Origin: Neobacillus bataviensis LMG 21833
GTDB lineage: Bacteria > Bacillota > Bacilli > Bacillales > Cytobacillaceae
Length of the DNA stretch: 64,000 bases
Assembly: GCF_000307875.1 (NCBI RefSeq)
Contig: NZ_AJLS01000054.1
Coordinates: 1 to 64,000, forward strand
Reading direction: 5' to 3'
Part shown: piece after piece, positions 9,509-18,411 of the stretch
Numbering within the stretch: position 1 is the first letter of the stretch
Layout of the letters: every line of letters starts with the position of its first letter
Notes under the pieces: model-generated
The model's database searches: none
The model's input: only the letters and a program-made list of their open reading frames with translations
What the model was told of the DNA's origin: nothing
Made by a program: the position numbers and the translations under genes

Positions 9509-10234
9509 TTATTTTCCTCCTTTAATTTCTTCTAAAGGCTTGGCGTTTCCATAGATTGGACGTTCGCGTTTGACTGGCTGCGCCCATTTGACTGCATTGA
9601 TGATTACACGCTGGATTTGTTCGTTATGGTAGGTTGGATACGTTTCATGTCCTGGTCTGAAGTAGAACACTTTTCCATTCCCGCGTTTGTATGTACAACC
9701 GCTGCGGAATACCTCGCCTCCCTCAAACCAGCTTGTAAAAATAAGTTCATCTGGCTGTGGAATATCAAAATGCTCGCCGTACATTTCTTCTTTTTCTAAT
9801 TCGATATATTCGCCAATTCCTTCAACAATTGGATGGTTTGGCGCTACGACCCAAAGACGTTCTTTTTCATCTGCTTCGCGCCATTTCAAATCACAGCTTG
9901 TTCCCATTAATGTTTTAAAGATTTTGGAGAAATGACCGGAATGAAGAACAATCAGTCCCATGCCGTCTAGTACACGCTGCTGCACCTTTTGCACGATTTC
10001 ATCCTTTACTTCGCCGTGTGCTAAATGGCCCCACCATACTAAAACATCAGTGTTAGCTAATACTTCATCCGTCAAACCATGTTCTGGCTCATCAAGAGTA
10101 GCCGTTCCTGCTTTGAATCCATCAGCCTTAAGAAATTCAGCAATTGTCCCATGGATTCCGTTCGGGTATATATCTCTAACCATTGGATTCTTTTGTTCGT
10201 GACGGTTTTCATTCCATACTGTTATATTCAACAT
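9509..10234 (-). CDS. ThuA-like trehalose-utilisation family protein
   Basis: A 241-residue member of the ThuA family (glutamine-amidotransferase-like fold). Visible features are [28 protein letters not shown], and the C-terminal [18 protein letters not shown]. ThuA works with the Gfo/Idh enzyme ThuB in catabolism of trehalose-type disaccharides through 3-keto derivatives. I place the start at the ATG at 10234, since AAGGAG lies 9 bases before it; the TTG two codons upstream is too close. It is the second gene of the operon but has its own candidate promoter element immediately upstream at 10291-10335. Confidence 0.88.
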   Translation of the reverse strand: MLNITVWNENRHEQKNPMVRDIYPNGIHGTIAEFLKADGFKAGTATLDEPEHGLTDEVLANTDVLVWWGHLAHGEVKDEIVQKVQQRVLDGMGLIVLHSGHFSKIFKTLMGTSCDLKWREADEKERLWVVAPNHPIVEGIGEYIELEKEEMYGEHFDIPQPDELIFTSWFEGGEVFRSGCTYKRGNGKVFYFRPGHETYPTYHNEQIQRVIINAVKWAQPVKRERPIYGNAKPLEEIKGGK

Positions 10235-10290
10235 AATCAAACACTCCTTTTAATCGTTCACTTTATCTATAATTTTAGAGAATCAAAATA

Positions 10291-10335
10291 ATTATGAAAC
10301 TGCTTACATTGACAGATAGGGTGGAAAATATTGAA
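10291..10335 (-). promoter_or_regulatory. 45-bp promoter/activator element shared with the 37-kb importer
   Basis: Read on the minus strand it is TTCAATATTTTCCACCC, 5 variable bases, GTCAATGTAAGC, one variable base, GTTTCATAAT. Compared with 37041-37085 on the plus strand, 41 of 45 positions match. In both places it is in the same orientation relative to the next gene, and CATAAT sits where a -10 box would fall, 40-57 bases before the start codon. The -35 position is poor, which suits an activator-dependent promoter. Confidence 0.75.
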
Positions 10336-10344
10336 CTATGAAGA

Positions 10345-11103
10345 TTACATAATTCCAATCTTTTCTAAATAATCCCTACTAATTTCAATGCTTTCAAATG
10401 GCGTCTTGCGGGATGAATCCTGCTCGACGATCCACCACTGGACATCGGCTTTTTCGCCAATACTGAGCACAGCTTCAATATCAACTCCACCTGTTCCAAG
10501 CTCTGCAAAAAATTGATCGGCATCCATTGTCATATCTTTCAAATGAATAAGCGGTGTTCGATTTTGATAGCGATTGATCCATTCCACTGGCTTTTCACCT
10601 GCTTTTGTCAGCCAATATACATCTAGTTCTGCCTTTAGATTTTCACTATTTGTGTCTTCAAAAATAGATTCAAGTGCCATTCTGTCGTCGGATAAGCGCT
10701 CCAATTCAAAATCATGATTATGATAGCAAAGGGTAATCCCTTCACTACGACACGTTGCACCAGCTTGATCCAAAAAGGAAATAAGCTTTTTATAATCCTC
10801 TTCACTTCGACGATCTGGCATTAGGTAGGGACAGACAATATATTTACTTCCTATTATTTTTTGATCATCAATGACCCCGGCTAGATTGTTTTCCAATTCA
10901 TCAAGCGGTATATGGCTTGCCGCTGCCTGCAGTCCAAATTCATCCAATAACGCCTTTACCTCTTTTGCTGTCAATCCTCCAAACCCTGCAAACTCAACGC
11001 CATCAAAGCCTAGTTCCGCCACTTTTTTCAGGGTGCCAGCAAAATCTTGCTCGCTTTCTTCCCGCAATGTGTACATTTGTACTGCTACTGGTATATTTGA
11101 CAT
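10345..11103 (-). CDS. Sugar phosphate isomerase/epimerase, TIM barrel
   Basis: A 252-residue xylose-isomerase-like barrel with segments of the IolE/Hyi type: ITLCYHNHDFE, LKAELDVYW, PLIHLKDM and WWIVEQD. It is shorter than and clearly different from the other barrel in this operon. Probable role: isomerising or epimerising a keto sugar or sugar derivative in the cytoplasm. It is the first minus-strand gene after the divergent AraC regulator, and about 110 bp, including the shared 45-bp element, separate it from ThuA, so the downstream genes may be transcribed both from here and from an internal promoter. Confidence 0.85.
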   Translation of the reverse strand: MSNIPVAVQMYTLREESEQDFAGTLKKVAELGFDGVEFAGFGGLTAKEVKALLDEFGLQAAASHIPLDELENNLAGVIDDQKIIGSKYIVCPYLMPDRRSEEDYKKLISFLDQAGATCRSEGITLCYHNHDFELERLSDDRMALESIFEDTNSENLKAELDVYWLTKAGEKPVEWINRYQNRTPLIHLKDMTMDADQFFAELGTGGVDIEAVLSIGEKADVQWWIVEQDSSRKTPFESIEISRDYLEKIGIM

Positions 11104-11225
11104 CCTTAGCCTTCACTCCTTTAAACATCACTTATTTGATTACATCCTACAATACTTATTGATAAATCAACATAGATGATATAATCAAAACATCTACTAT
11201 TTTGCTATTTTTTGAAGGTGAGTAA
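11104..11225. promoter_or_regulatory. Divergent control region between isomerase and AraC regulator
   Basis: The 122-bp gap holds TATAAT at 11180-11185 (plus strand, for the regulator) with TTGATA 15 bases upstream, and an inverted repeat TTTGATTA...TAATCAAA spanning about 11131-11190. This is a plausible autoregulatory site of the AraC-type protein; the assignment is inference. Confidence 0.4.
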
Positions 11226-11996
11226 ATGAAGACAAACATATTATTCTGCGGCTATTCATTTCATACAATTGGATACCATTCCCAACATAAATCCGGATAC
11301 CCTTCCTATCTGTTCCGCTTGCAAACAGAAGGGATTTGTGAGGTAGTGGTAAAAGGGAGAAAAATGAATCTTGAGAAAGGCGATCTCCTGCTAATTAAAC
11401 CAGGGGATCATTATGAACTGTTGGTTAAGGAGGGACAAGTAAGCGGTGACTATCACTTAATCTGCGAAGGTACTTGGATTGACGAGTGGTGGAGCGGTTT
11501 CGCCAAGCCAGATGTCTCTCAAATCGAGTTGGATGAAAAGCTGTTAGCATTATGGCGTTATATTATGATTGAAAAACGCCGTCCACAATCCAGTCAAAAT
11601 GAAGAGCTTACCGGATATTTACTTCGATCTCTTTGTCTAACTCTAGAACGTGTCATCAGCGAAGCAGGTTCCTCATTCAGTCATCCTTATCCGGTGACAC
11701 GGATGATGCGCTATATTGAAGAGCATGCCATGACAGTCTTTAAGGTTGAAGATGTTGCACGGCATGCCGGTCTAAGTATCTCCCGATCTATTCATTTATT
11801 CAAAAGTAGTGTGGGGAAAACAATGATGGAATATGCGCAGGAAATTCGGCTGGCGGCAGCCATGGAGCGGATGAAATATACATCTATGACACTTGATCAG
11901 ATTGCTATAGAATGCGGATTTGGCAGTTATCCTTATTTTCATAAGGTTTTTAAAAAGAAATACGGAAAATCACCTGGAGTATATAGACGGACCTAA
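11226..11996 (+). CDS. AraC family transcriptional regulator with cupin sensor domain
   Basis: The 256-residue protein has an N-terminal cupin-like ligand domain (about residues 10-100, with NLEKGDLLLIKPGDHYEL) and a C-terminal double helix-turn-helix AraC domain (about 155-255, ending FGSYPYFHKVFKKKYGKSPGVYRR). Such proteins are usually sugar-responsive activators. It is divergent from the isomerase/ThuA operon, so that operon is the natural target, probably through the 122-bp shared gap. The ATG follows GAAGGTGAGTAA. The ligand is unknown but is probably the sugar handled by the operon. Confidence 0.88.
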   Translation: MKTNILFCGYSFHTIGYHSQHKSGYPSYLFRLQTEGICEVVVKGRKMNLEKGDLLLIKPGDHYELLVKEGQVSGDYHLICEGTWIDEWWSGFAKPDVSQIELDEKLLALWRYIMIEKRRPQSSQNEELTGYLLRSLCLTLERVISEAGSSFSHPYPVTRMMRYIEEHAMTVFKVEDVARHAGLSISRSIHLFKSSVGKTMMEYAQEIRLAAAMERMKYTSMTLDQIAIECGFGSYPYFHKVFKKKYGKSPGVYRRT

Positions 11997-12009
11997 AAAA
12001 AAACGATAA

Positions 12010-12034
12010 AGAGCCCTTTATTAAGAAGGGCTCT
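12010..12034. terminator. Intrinsic terminator between AraC and fructokinase genes
   Basis: AGAGCCCTT (12010-12018) pairs perfectly with AAGGGCTCT (12026-12034). On the minus strand it is followed by TTTATCG and a long T-run, so it mainly ends the fructan operon; it may also end the AraC transcript. Confidence 0.85.
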
Positions 12035-12061
12035 TCCGCATATCCTTTTTCAATCTCTTAT

Positions 12062-13027
12062 TCATCTAAACTGTTTTACTTCCTCATGGGAGGGTAATGC
12101 AGTAATGGCTCCCACTTTCGTACAAACCATTGCTCCTACCTTATTACTAAAGGAAATGATTCCTTTTAGATTTTCAAAGTCTTGTAAAACTTTTTTCGGC
12201 TCATCCTCTTTAGCTAATTGGTAAAGCGTTGCTCCTACGAAGGCATCACCTGCACCAGTAGAATCAATAGAATTTACTGATATACTTGGAACTAATGCCG
12301 AATTTTGACCATTCGAAATCATCGTTCCTTCTTTTCCTAAGGTAACAGCTACTACAGCTGCTCCAAACTGATGAAGAACTGTGATTCCTTTACTTACATC
12401 GTTCATGCCAGAGATAATTTTTAATTCCTCATCGCTAACCTTTACAAAATCAGCAAGCGCGATTCCCTTTTTGGCTAAATCAACAAAGCGATCATTCTTG
12501 CCTTTCCAAAGGTCAATTCGGTAGTTAGGATCAAATGAGATATACTTCCCTTCTTCCTTTGCTGCTTGCATGAGATGTAAATAGGTAGATTGAAAGGGAT
12601 CAACTAATAAAGCGGTTGCTGAACCGAAGTGCAGGATACTCGATTCCATTATTCTTTTTTTATCAAGGTCGTTTTCGGTTAAGAAGGCATCCGCCCCACG
12701 GTTAAAAACAAAATCTCTTTCTCCATTTGCTTTTAATGAAACAAAGGCAAGTGTTGTTGGATGTTCATGATCGAGTACCAGCATAGAGGTATCGACATTC
12801 ACTTCATCTAATGCATTCCTTAAAAAATGCCCAAATGGATCATTTCCAACTTTTCCACTGAATAATGCATTGCCCCCCAATTTTACGACTGTTGCGCAAA
12901 CATTAGCGGGGGCTCCTCCGGCCTGCTTTTCAAAATTTTGACCTTCAACTAAGTCAATATCCACATCTGTACAGAAAAAATCAATTAATAATTCTCCAAT
13001 ACAAATGACTGATGAATTTGTATTCAT
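12062..13027 (-). CDS. Fructokinase, PfkB family
   Basis: A 321-residue ribokinase-like sugar kinase with both PfkB signatures: [17 protein letters not shown] near residue 36 and [12 protein letters not shown] near residue 257, which holds the catalytic Asp. It phosphorylates free fructose (to fructose 6-phosphate) with ATP. It lies 44 bp downstream of a GH32 gene and is the last gene of an operon whose importer looks specific for fructo-oligosaccharides, which supports fructose as substrate. Length and motifs are complete. A terminator follows. Confidence 0.88.
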   Translation of the reverse strand: MNTNSSVICIGELLIDFFCTDVDIDLVEGQNFEKQAGGAPANVCATVVKLGGNALFSGKVGNDPFGHFLRNALDEVNVDTSMLVLDHEHPTTLAFVSLKANGERDFVFNRGADAFLTENDLDKKRIMESSILHFGSATALLVDPFQSTYLHLMQAAKEEGKYISFDPNYRIDLWKGKNDRFVDLAKKGIALADFVKVSDEELKIISGMNDVSKGITVLHQFGAAVVAVTLGKEGTMISNGQNSALVPSISVNSIDSTGAGDAFVGATLYQLAKEDEPKKVLQDFENLKGIISFSNKVGAMVCTKVGAITALPSHEEVKQFR

Positions 13028-13071
13028 TTACTCTCAACCTCTCATTTCAATGTACGTTCATGAGGACAAAA

Positions 13072-14550
13072 TCACTTATCCCATATCGAATTAAGTTCCG
13101 TTAAGCTTAACGAGGACACTAGGGTAGATCCTTCATTCGAAAACAATGCCATTTGCTCATATGGCCGGTTGGGAAAAATTAAGCTTGTTAGGGCTGCCTT
13201 GCCATCATTTGCAAATACCTCAATGGAAGAAGCATCAATAATGATTTGCAGCTTAATCCGATCATTTTCCATCTTTAAGGGGGCTTCTTGTACGGTTGAA
13301 AATGACTCTGAAAAGCTATTTTCTCCAGCTTTCGTTCTATCGACGAGCAACAGTTCCTTTTCTACATCATAGCGAATTCCTATCTTTTCATCGTTAGAAC
13401 TTTGAAAAACGATACCAAAGGATGTCGAGGTTTGTTTTTCAAACGCAATATTCACTTCTATTAATGGACTGACCATAGTAAAAGTCTTAGTTTGGTTCGA
13501 TTCTATTGTTAGATCTTTGTAACTTTCCGAACCGTTTCGAATCACATTTATTTCTGATACCACCTTTTGGATGACGCGAACGCCTATCTCGCTGGCAGTT
13601 AACGATAATTCTCTTGGCAATGTCATCGCACTGCGCCAGCCCTCAGTCGGTACTTGATTCGCATAACGCCAGTTGCTCATCCAGCCAATATACATTCTTC
13701 TCCCATCTTTTGATGGGATATCAGACCAGCTTACACCTGCGTAATTATCCCTGCCATAATCTAACCAAAGAACCTTTTCGTCAGGATTTTCATTATGAAA
13801 TGTTGTCCCGTCAAAAGCACCAATAAAATATTGTGTTCTCGAACCCTCCTTGAACTCATGGTTATCACCGATACTGACAAACATCACCCATTTTTGATTA
13901 TTTTCATCACCATTTACTGGTAATTCAAATAAATCAGGGCATTCCCAAACACCATCATGTGACCCGGCATGATTGCCAAATTCACTGGCAAATTTCCACT
14001 CTTTTAGGTCAGTAGATGTATAAATGGTGACGGATTGTCCAGTAGCCAATACCATCACCCATTTTTCGGTTTCTTGATGCCAAAAAACCTTTGGGTCACG
14101 ATAATCGGTAATAGCAACGTCTGAAAGTACAGGATTTCCTTCGTACTTAGTCCACGTTCTACCATTATCACTGCTATAAGCGAGACTCTGGCGTTGACGA
14201 GGCCTGTCTGATTCAGGGTAATTGTCGGCACTTGTATAGATTGCAACTAAACCAGGGGCATTTTCAAAAAAACCTGTCGTATTATTCCAATCCACAACTG
14301 CACTTCCAGAAAAAATCGCTCCATGCTCATCCGGATATAAAGCAATCGGCAGCTGTTCCCAATGAATTAAATCCTTACTAACGGCATGCCCCCAATGCAT
14401 AGGCCCCCAAGTTATCCCAAATGGGTGGAATTGATAGAAAAGGTGATACTCTCCATTAAAATAGACCATTCCGTTAGGGTCGTTCATCCATTTTTCTTTC
14501 GGTGAAAAATGAAATTGCGGACGATGCTTTTCGCTATATATTTGTTTCAT
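13072..14550 (-). CDS. GH32 beta-fructosidase, cytoplasmic
   Basis: The 492-residue protein has all GH32 hallmarks: WMNDPNG with nucleophile D24, YRDPKVF, and WECPDLF with the acid/base Glu. It hydrolyses beta-fructosyl bonds of sucrose, inulin- or levan-type oligosaccharides. There is no signal peptide, so the substrate must be imported, consistent with the permease and lipoprotein genes immediately upstream. The C-terminal beta-sandwich (about residues 350-492) is present, ending with ASSIEVFANDGKAALTS. It differs clearly from the second GH32 enzyme at 27.5-29.0 kb, so the two loci are not simple duplicates. Confidence 0.93.
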   Translation of the reverse strand: MKQIYSEKHRPQFHFSPKEKWMNDPNGMVYFNGEYHLFYQFHPFGITWGPMHWGHAVSKDLIHWEQLPIALYPDEHGAIFSGSAVVDWNNTTGFFENAPGLVAIYTSADNYPESDRPRQRQSLAYSSDNGRTWTKYEGNPVLSDVAITDYRDPKVFWHQETEKWVMVLATGQSVTIYTSTDLKEWKFASEFGNHAGSHDGVWECPDLFELPVNGDENNQKWVMFVSIGDNHEFKEGSRTQYFIGAFDGTTFHNENPDEKVLWLDYGRDNYAGVSWSDIPSKDGRRMYIGWMSNWRYANQVPTEGWRSAMTLPRELSLTASEIGVRVIQKVVSEINVIRNGSESYKDLTIESNQTKTFTMVSPLIEVNIAFEKQTSTSFGIVFQSSNDEKIGIRYDVEKELLLVDRTKAGENSFSESFSTVQEAPLKMENDRIKLQIIIDASSIEVFANDGKAALTSLIFPNRPYEQMALFSNEGSTLVSSLSLTELNSIWDK

Positions 14551-14653
14551 TATGTGATTCCCCTTTTTTATTTTTTAGCAACTTGGAAACTGGAAGAAGG
14601 CTGTACGATTTTTGTAGTGTACAGCCTATATTCCCTATTTATTTAATAGACTA

Positions 14654-16267
14654 TTATTTTGTGTTTCTATCGTAACCGGATTGCTTAATTTTTAACCACT
14701 CTTGCAGACCTAAACGATCCAATTCTTTCAAATAGCCATCCCATTCTTGTTCTACTTTACCATTTTGAATCCATTCTGCACGTTTTCTCATCACATAGGC
14801 AAACATATCTGTTTCAATAGCTGAAAGCCTGTCTAGTTCTTTTAAGGAGAAAAATACTTTAGGATAAATATTTTCCGCCTTCATATGAGGGACCATGACA
14901 TCCTTCATTAATCCTAATCTCCACGCTGCATCATCTGGTTTTGTGGTCACTTTTCCATAATACTCATCTAAAATGGCTAATGGCCCGCCAATATTTGTTT
15001 TTTGTCTCAATTCTACCGGCGCTGCTCCGTTTAAAGGCAAATGCTTCAGCATTCCTGCTGCTTCGTCTAATTCAAAAATATTTTGCTGGTTCTTATCACC
15101 ATAAGTTCCCCAGTTGTCTTGTACTGATTGTTTTGGTTCGTATAATTGATCAATCCATTTTGCTGTTAACTCCAGATTTTTGTTCGCACTTGTAATGACC
15201 ATTCTTCCTCGGTCAAATCCCATACCATTGGTTCTCGCAACATTTACATTTCCATCCGGACCCGCTAATGGCGGCATCAATTCATATTTGTCATTCATAC
15301 CGGTAATATTGCCTTTGTCCCAAGTGAAATATAAACCATACCGATCGTCCTTACCTTTTGCTAGGTATGTGTTCCAATCTTGTTCAAAAGCCTCAACATC
15401 GATCAGGCCTTCTTTATACAACTCATTAAGAAATTTAATTCCCTCTTTATACCCTTTATCCGATGCAGTGAAAGTAACTTTACCGTCGTTGGTTACAACT
15501 GTATGATCCCAGTTTTCACCAAGGCCAAATGAGCCAAATAAGAATGCTAAGTCTTCCCCGCCGGCTTGTTTGCCGATAAATGACATTGGTATTTCATCAG
15601 CTTTTCCGTTTCCATTTGGATCTTGGGTTTTAAAGGCAATCAATACTTGCTTTAATTCTTCTGTTGTTGTTGGCATTTTTAACCCTAATTTGTTTAACCA
15701 CTCTACATTGATCCAAGGAAAATCATCCACAGAGTGAATACTTTCTTTCCCTGAACCTAGTTCCTCAATCCATGGGAAAGAATAAATATGCCCATCAGGA
15801 GCCGTCATCATCGCTTTATATTCAGGTGCTTGTTCAAGAACTTTTTCTAGATTAGGCATGTGCTTCTTAATTAAATCTTCAACTGGAACAATCGCACCAT
15901 CTTTTGCTAGTTTTAATAAATCATAGTCTCCATATGCTGCATCTAGAATGGCATCAGGCATATCACCGCTCGCAATGGCAAGGTTTCTTTTTTCAACAAA
16001 AGAATCGGATGTGTAATTCTTCCACTTAATGTGAACTCCTGAATCTTTTTCTAAACGCTTATAAATTAATTTTTTATTTGGATCTGATGGGGCTAATGGT
16101 GAGCTTTGAGTCATAAAGTTTAATGTTACCTTTTCCTTTAATGGAAAGGTAATATCATTTAGTTTATACTCCTTAGATGCTGTTTCACTTTTCCCGCTAT
16201 TACTGCAGCCTGAAACTAGTAATATCGTTGCAAGTGATGCGGCCATAACCTTTTTTACATTTTTCAT
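14654..16267 (-). CDS. ABC importer solute-binding lipoprotein, FusA-like
   Basis: A 537-residue extracellular binding protein with a lipoprotein signal (LLVSGC, lipidated C21). It contains an EF-hand-like calcium loop, DPNGNGKADE at residues 216-225, also found in AlgQ2 and in the pneumococcal fructo-oligosaccharide binder FusA, which is of nearly equal length. With GH32 and fructokinase downstream, uptake of fructo-oligosaccharides is the likely role. It follows the two permease genes (58 bp gap). The family match is from memory of FusA features; a search could show another oligosaccharide. Confidence 0.87.
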   Translation of the reverse strand: MKNVKKVMAASLATILLVSGCSNSGKSETASKEYKLNDITFPLKEKVTLNFMTQSSPLAPSDPNKKLIYKRLEKDSGVHIKWKNYTSDSFVEKRNLAIASGDMPDAILDAAYGDYDLLKLAKDGAIVPVEDLIKKHMPNLEKVLEQAPEYKAMMTAPDGHIYSFPWIEELGSGKESIHSVDDFPWINVEWLNKLGLKMPTTTEELKQVLIAFKTQDPNGNGKADEIPMSFIGKQAGGEDLAFLFGSFGLGENWDHTVVTNDGKVTFTASDKGYKEGIKFLNELYKEGLIDVEAFEQDWNTYLAKGKDDRYGLYFTWDKGNITGMNDKYELMPPLAGPDGNVNVARTNGMGFDRGRMVITSANKNLELTAKWIDQLYEPKQSVQDNWGTYGDKNQQNIFELDEAAGMLKHLPLNGAAPVELRQKTNIGGPLAILDEYYGKVTTKPDDAAWRLGLMKDVMVPHMKAENIYPKVFFSLKELDRLSAIETDMFAYVMRKRAEWIQNGKVEQEWDGYLKELDRLGLQEWLKIKQSGYDRNTK

Positions 16268-16324
16268 GAAATACCCTCCAATTTGTTTGTGTAAGCATTT
16301 GCAAATGTCTAGTTTATTAGTTCA

Positions 16325-17206
16325 TTATTTCAATGAGCCAACCATGACACCTTTTTCAAAGTACTTCTGGAAGAATGGATACATAATCATTAGCGGCAGA
16401 CTGGAAATCACAATGGATGAATATTTAATCATTTCCGATAGCTTTTTCAGTTCCGCCATTGCCAATTGATCACTAATCATCCCAGGTCCCGTTTGATTTT
16501 GAATCAAGATTGATCTCAAAACTAATTGTAATGGGTGTAAATCAGGATCTTCGAGATAAATCATCGCATCAAAATAAGAGTTCCATTGGCCTACAAAAGC
16601 GTACATGGCCAATACAAAAATAATAGGTTTTGAAAGCGGTAAGACAATCTTAAAGAAGATTAGCAGATCCGATGCTCCGTCTACCTTTGCTGCTTCATGT
16701 AATTCATAGGGAATTCCTTTAAAGTAAGTCCTCGCCAAAATAATGTTCCAAACGTTTACAGCTCCAGGCACCAAAATGGCCCATATAGTGTTTAACATGC
16801 CTAAGTCTTTTATAACCATATACGTTGGGATCAGCCCGCCGCCGAAGAACATGGTAACTATAAATAGTGTCATGAAGAAGTTCTTCCCAACAAAACCATT
16901 AATAGATAACGGATAGGCTGCAAAAATACATACGACAACAGTTATAACGGCAAAACCAACTGAGTAGAGTATGGAATTAAGAAAGCCTCGTACCATCGCA
17001 TCATTAGATAGAATCAGCTTGTAACCTTTAAAACTCCAATCTGAAAAGTGAAATGATATCCCTTTATTTAATAGCACGGTTGGATCCATAAATGATGCAA
17101 GAACGACATACACCAAAGGAACTAAGACAACTAAAACGGCGATGCATAGAAAGATATTATTCAAGCTTAATATGAGGCGATCTATGCGAGTATGCTTTAT
17201 ATTCAT
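16325..17206 (-). CDS. ABC importer permease, LplC/MalG type
   Basis: This 293-residue membrane protein has six hydrophobic segments and the permease EAA loop, here ELHEAAKVDGASDLLIFFKIVLPLSKP, which contacts the ATPase. It is the second permease of the fructan-type importer, 18 bp after the first. The C-terminus ending KYFEKGVMVGSLK is typical of CUT1 LplC/YtcP proteins. No ATPase gene is nearby. Confidence 0.92.
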   Translation of the reverse strand: MNIKHTRIDRLILSLNNIFLCIAVLVVLVPLVYVVLASFMDPTVLLNKGISFHFSDWSFKGYKLILSNDAMVRGFLNSILYSVGFAVITVVVCIFAAYPLSINGFVGKNFFMTLFIVTMFFGGGLIPTYMVIKDLGMLNTIWAILVPGAVNVWNIILARTYFKGIPYELHEAAKVDGASDLLIFFKIVLPLSKPIIFVLAMYAFVGQWNSYFDAMIYLEDPDLHPLQLVLRSILIQNQTGPGMISDQLAMAELKKLSEMIKYSSIVISSLPLMIMYPFFQKYFEKGVMVGSLK

Positions 17207-17224
17207 ATCAAGACTCCTTTCTCG

Positions 17225-18202
17225 TTAATATAAACCTTCTCCTTCGTTTAATTTCTTAACGATTTTATTCACTACCACCAACAAGATCACGTTTATGACG
17301 GAATTAAACAGGCCAACAGCTGTTGAATAGGCATAATCCCCTGCTTGTAAACCTACTTTATAAACATAAGTTGGCAAGATTTCGGAAGATGGCAGATTCA
17401 TTGAGGTTTGCATTAAATAAGCTTTTTCAAAGCCAATCGACATAATGCCTCCCGCCGCTAAAATAAAGGTAACCGCCATTAACGGTTTAAGTGTCGGTAA
17501 ATCAATATGGATAATTCTTTGCAAAATATTTGCTCCGTCTATTGTCGCCGCATTGTGCAATTCAGGATCAACATTTGCTAACGCTGCAACGTATATAATG
17601 GAGGACCAGCCTGCCGCCTGCCAAATTCCTGAGATAATATAGATGGATCGGAAGTAATCTGGATTGGACATAAACATAAGCGGCTTCCCCGTTATGAAGC
17701 TAACGATTTGATTGATAGGGCCTGTTGGTGATAAGAAAATAAATACCATCCCAACAATAACGACCACGGAAATAAAATTTGGGGCATAGAGAACGAGCTG
17801 AATATTCTTCTTTATCCCCGCCCTGCGTAATTGGTTAATCATTAATGCAAGGATGATAGGGACTGGAAACCCAAGGATTAAACCATAGAAACTGAGTTTA
17901 AGCGTATTCAAAAAAATGTCTGCAAAGTTAGGTGAGGATAAAAATTTAGTGAAATTATCAAACCCCACCCAGTCACTGCCTAAAATACCTTTAATCGTAC
18001 TGAAATCTTTAAAGGCAATAATGGCACCATACATGGGTATATATTTAAATATAATGGTAAGAATAACGGCTGGCGCGATAAGCAAGTAAAGATAGTAGTT
18101 TTTCCTGATATACTCCAATTGATATTTTACTTTTGATGCCGCTTTCTTTTTTGTCTTTATTTGTACAGCTGTATCTTTTGAAGCATTTACTAATTCTTGC
18201 AA
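17225..18202 (-). CDS. ABC importer permease, LplB/MalF type
   Basis: The 325-residue protein has an extended basic cytoplasmic N-terminus (about 35 residues, KTKKKAASKVKY), six membrane segments and an EAA-like loop, here ELHNAATIDGANILQRIIHIDLPTLKP. It pairs with the next permease to form the membrane channel of the oligosaccharide importer. It is the first gene of the fructan operon and follows a 209-bp control region. The start is preceded by AGGAGGTAAAGAG. Confidence 0.92.
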   Translation of the reverse strand: MQELVNASKDTAVQIKTKKKAASKVKYQLEYIRKNYYLYLLIAPAVILTIIFKYIPMYGAIIAFKDFSTIKGILGSDWVGFDNFTKFLSSPNFADIFLNTLKLSFYGLILGFPVPIILALMINQLRRAGIKKNIQLVLYAPNFISVVVIVGMVFIFLSPTGPINQIVSFITGKPLMFMSNPDYFRSIYIISGIWQAAGWSSIIYVAALANVDPELHNAATIDGANILQRIIHIDLPTLKPLMAVTFILAAGGIMSIGFEKAYLMQTSMNLPSSEILPTYVYKVGLQAGDYAYSTAVGLFNSVINVILLVVVNKIVKKLNEGEGLY

Positions 18203-18290
18203 TCTCTTTACCTCCTATCTACTTGTTTGTAATTTCTTTTCTGATTTTAACTTTAACAAAATTGAAAAAAGAGAGAGTTTAATATCTTCG

Positions 18291-18354
18291 GAAAACGGCA
18301 TTTAAAATTTTCGGCACTTGAAAACGGTCTCATTCGCTTCACAATTTTCAAGTT
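18291..18354 (-). promoter_or_regulatory. Direct-repeat control region of the fructan operon
   Basis: GAAAACGG occurs at 18291-18298 and again at 18320-18327, in direct orientation 29 bp apart; CGGCA plus T-rich bases also repeats (18296-18303 and 18312-18319). CTTGAAAA at 18318-18325 is mirrored by TTTTCAAG at 18346-18353. AraC-type response regulators commonly bind direct repeats, so the neighbouring response regulator is a plausible ligand. The rest of the 18203-18411 gap is AT-rich plus the terminator. Confidence 0.5.
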
Positions 18355-18373
18355 ACAAGTGAAAATAAAAAAT

Positions 18374-18395
18374 CCTCTAGTTACAAAACTAGAGG
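18374..18395 (-). terminator. Intrinsic terminator after the orphan binding-protein gene
   Basis: CCTCTAG and CTAGAGG form a 7-bp perfect stem with an 8-base loop, followed on the minus strand by ATTTTTTATTTT. It separates the sensor operon (23.1-18.4 kb) from the fructan importer operon. Confidence 0.85.
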
Positions 18396-18411
18396 GGTAA
18401 ATTAATGATAA

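Noticed and set aside
16268..16324. CcpA (cre) site between permease and binding-protein genes
   Set aside because: TGTAAGCATTTGCAAA-like bases resemble a cre site only loosely and lack the central CG.
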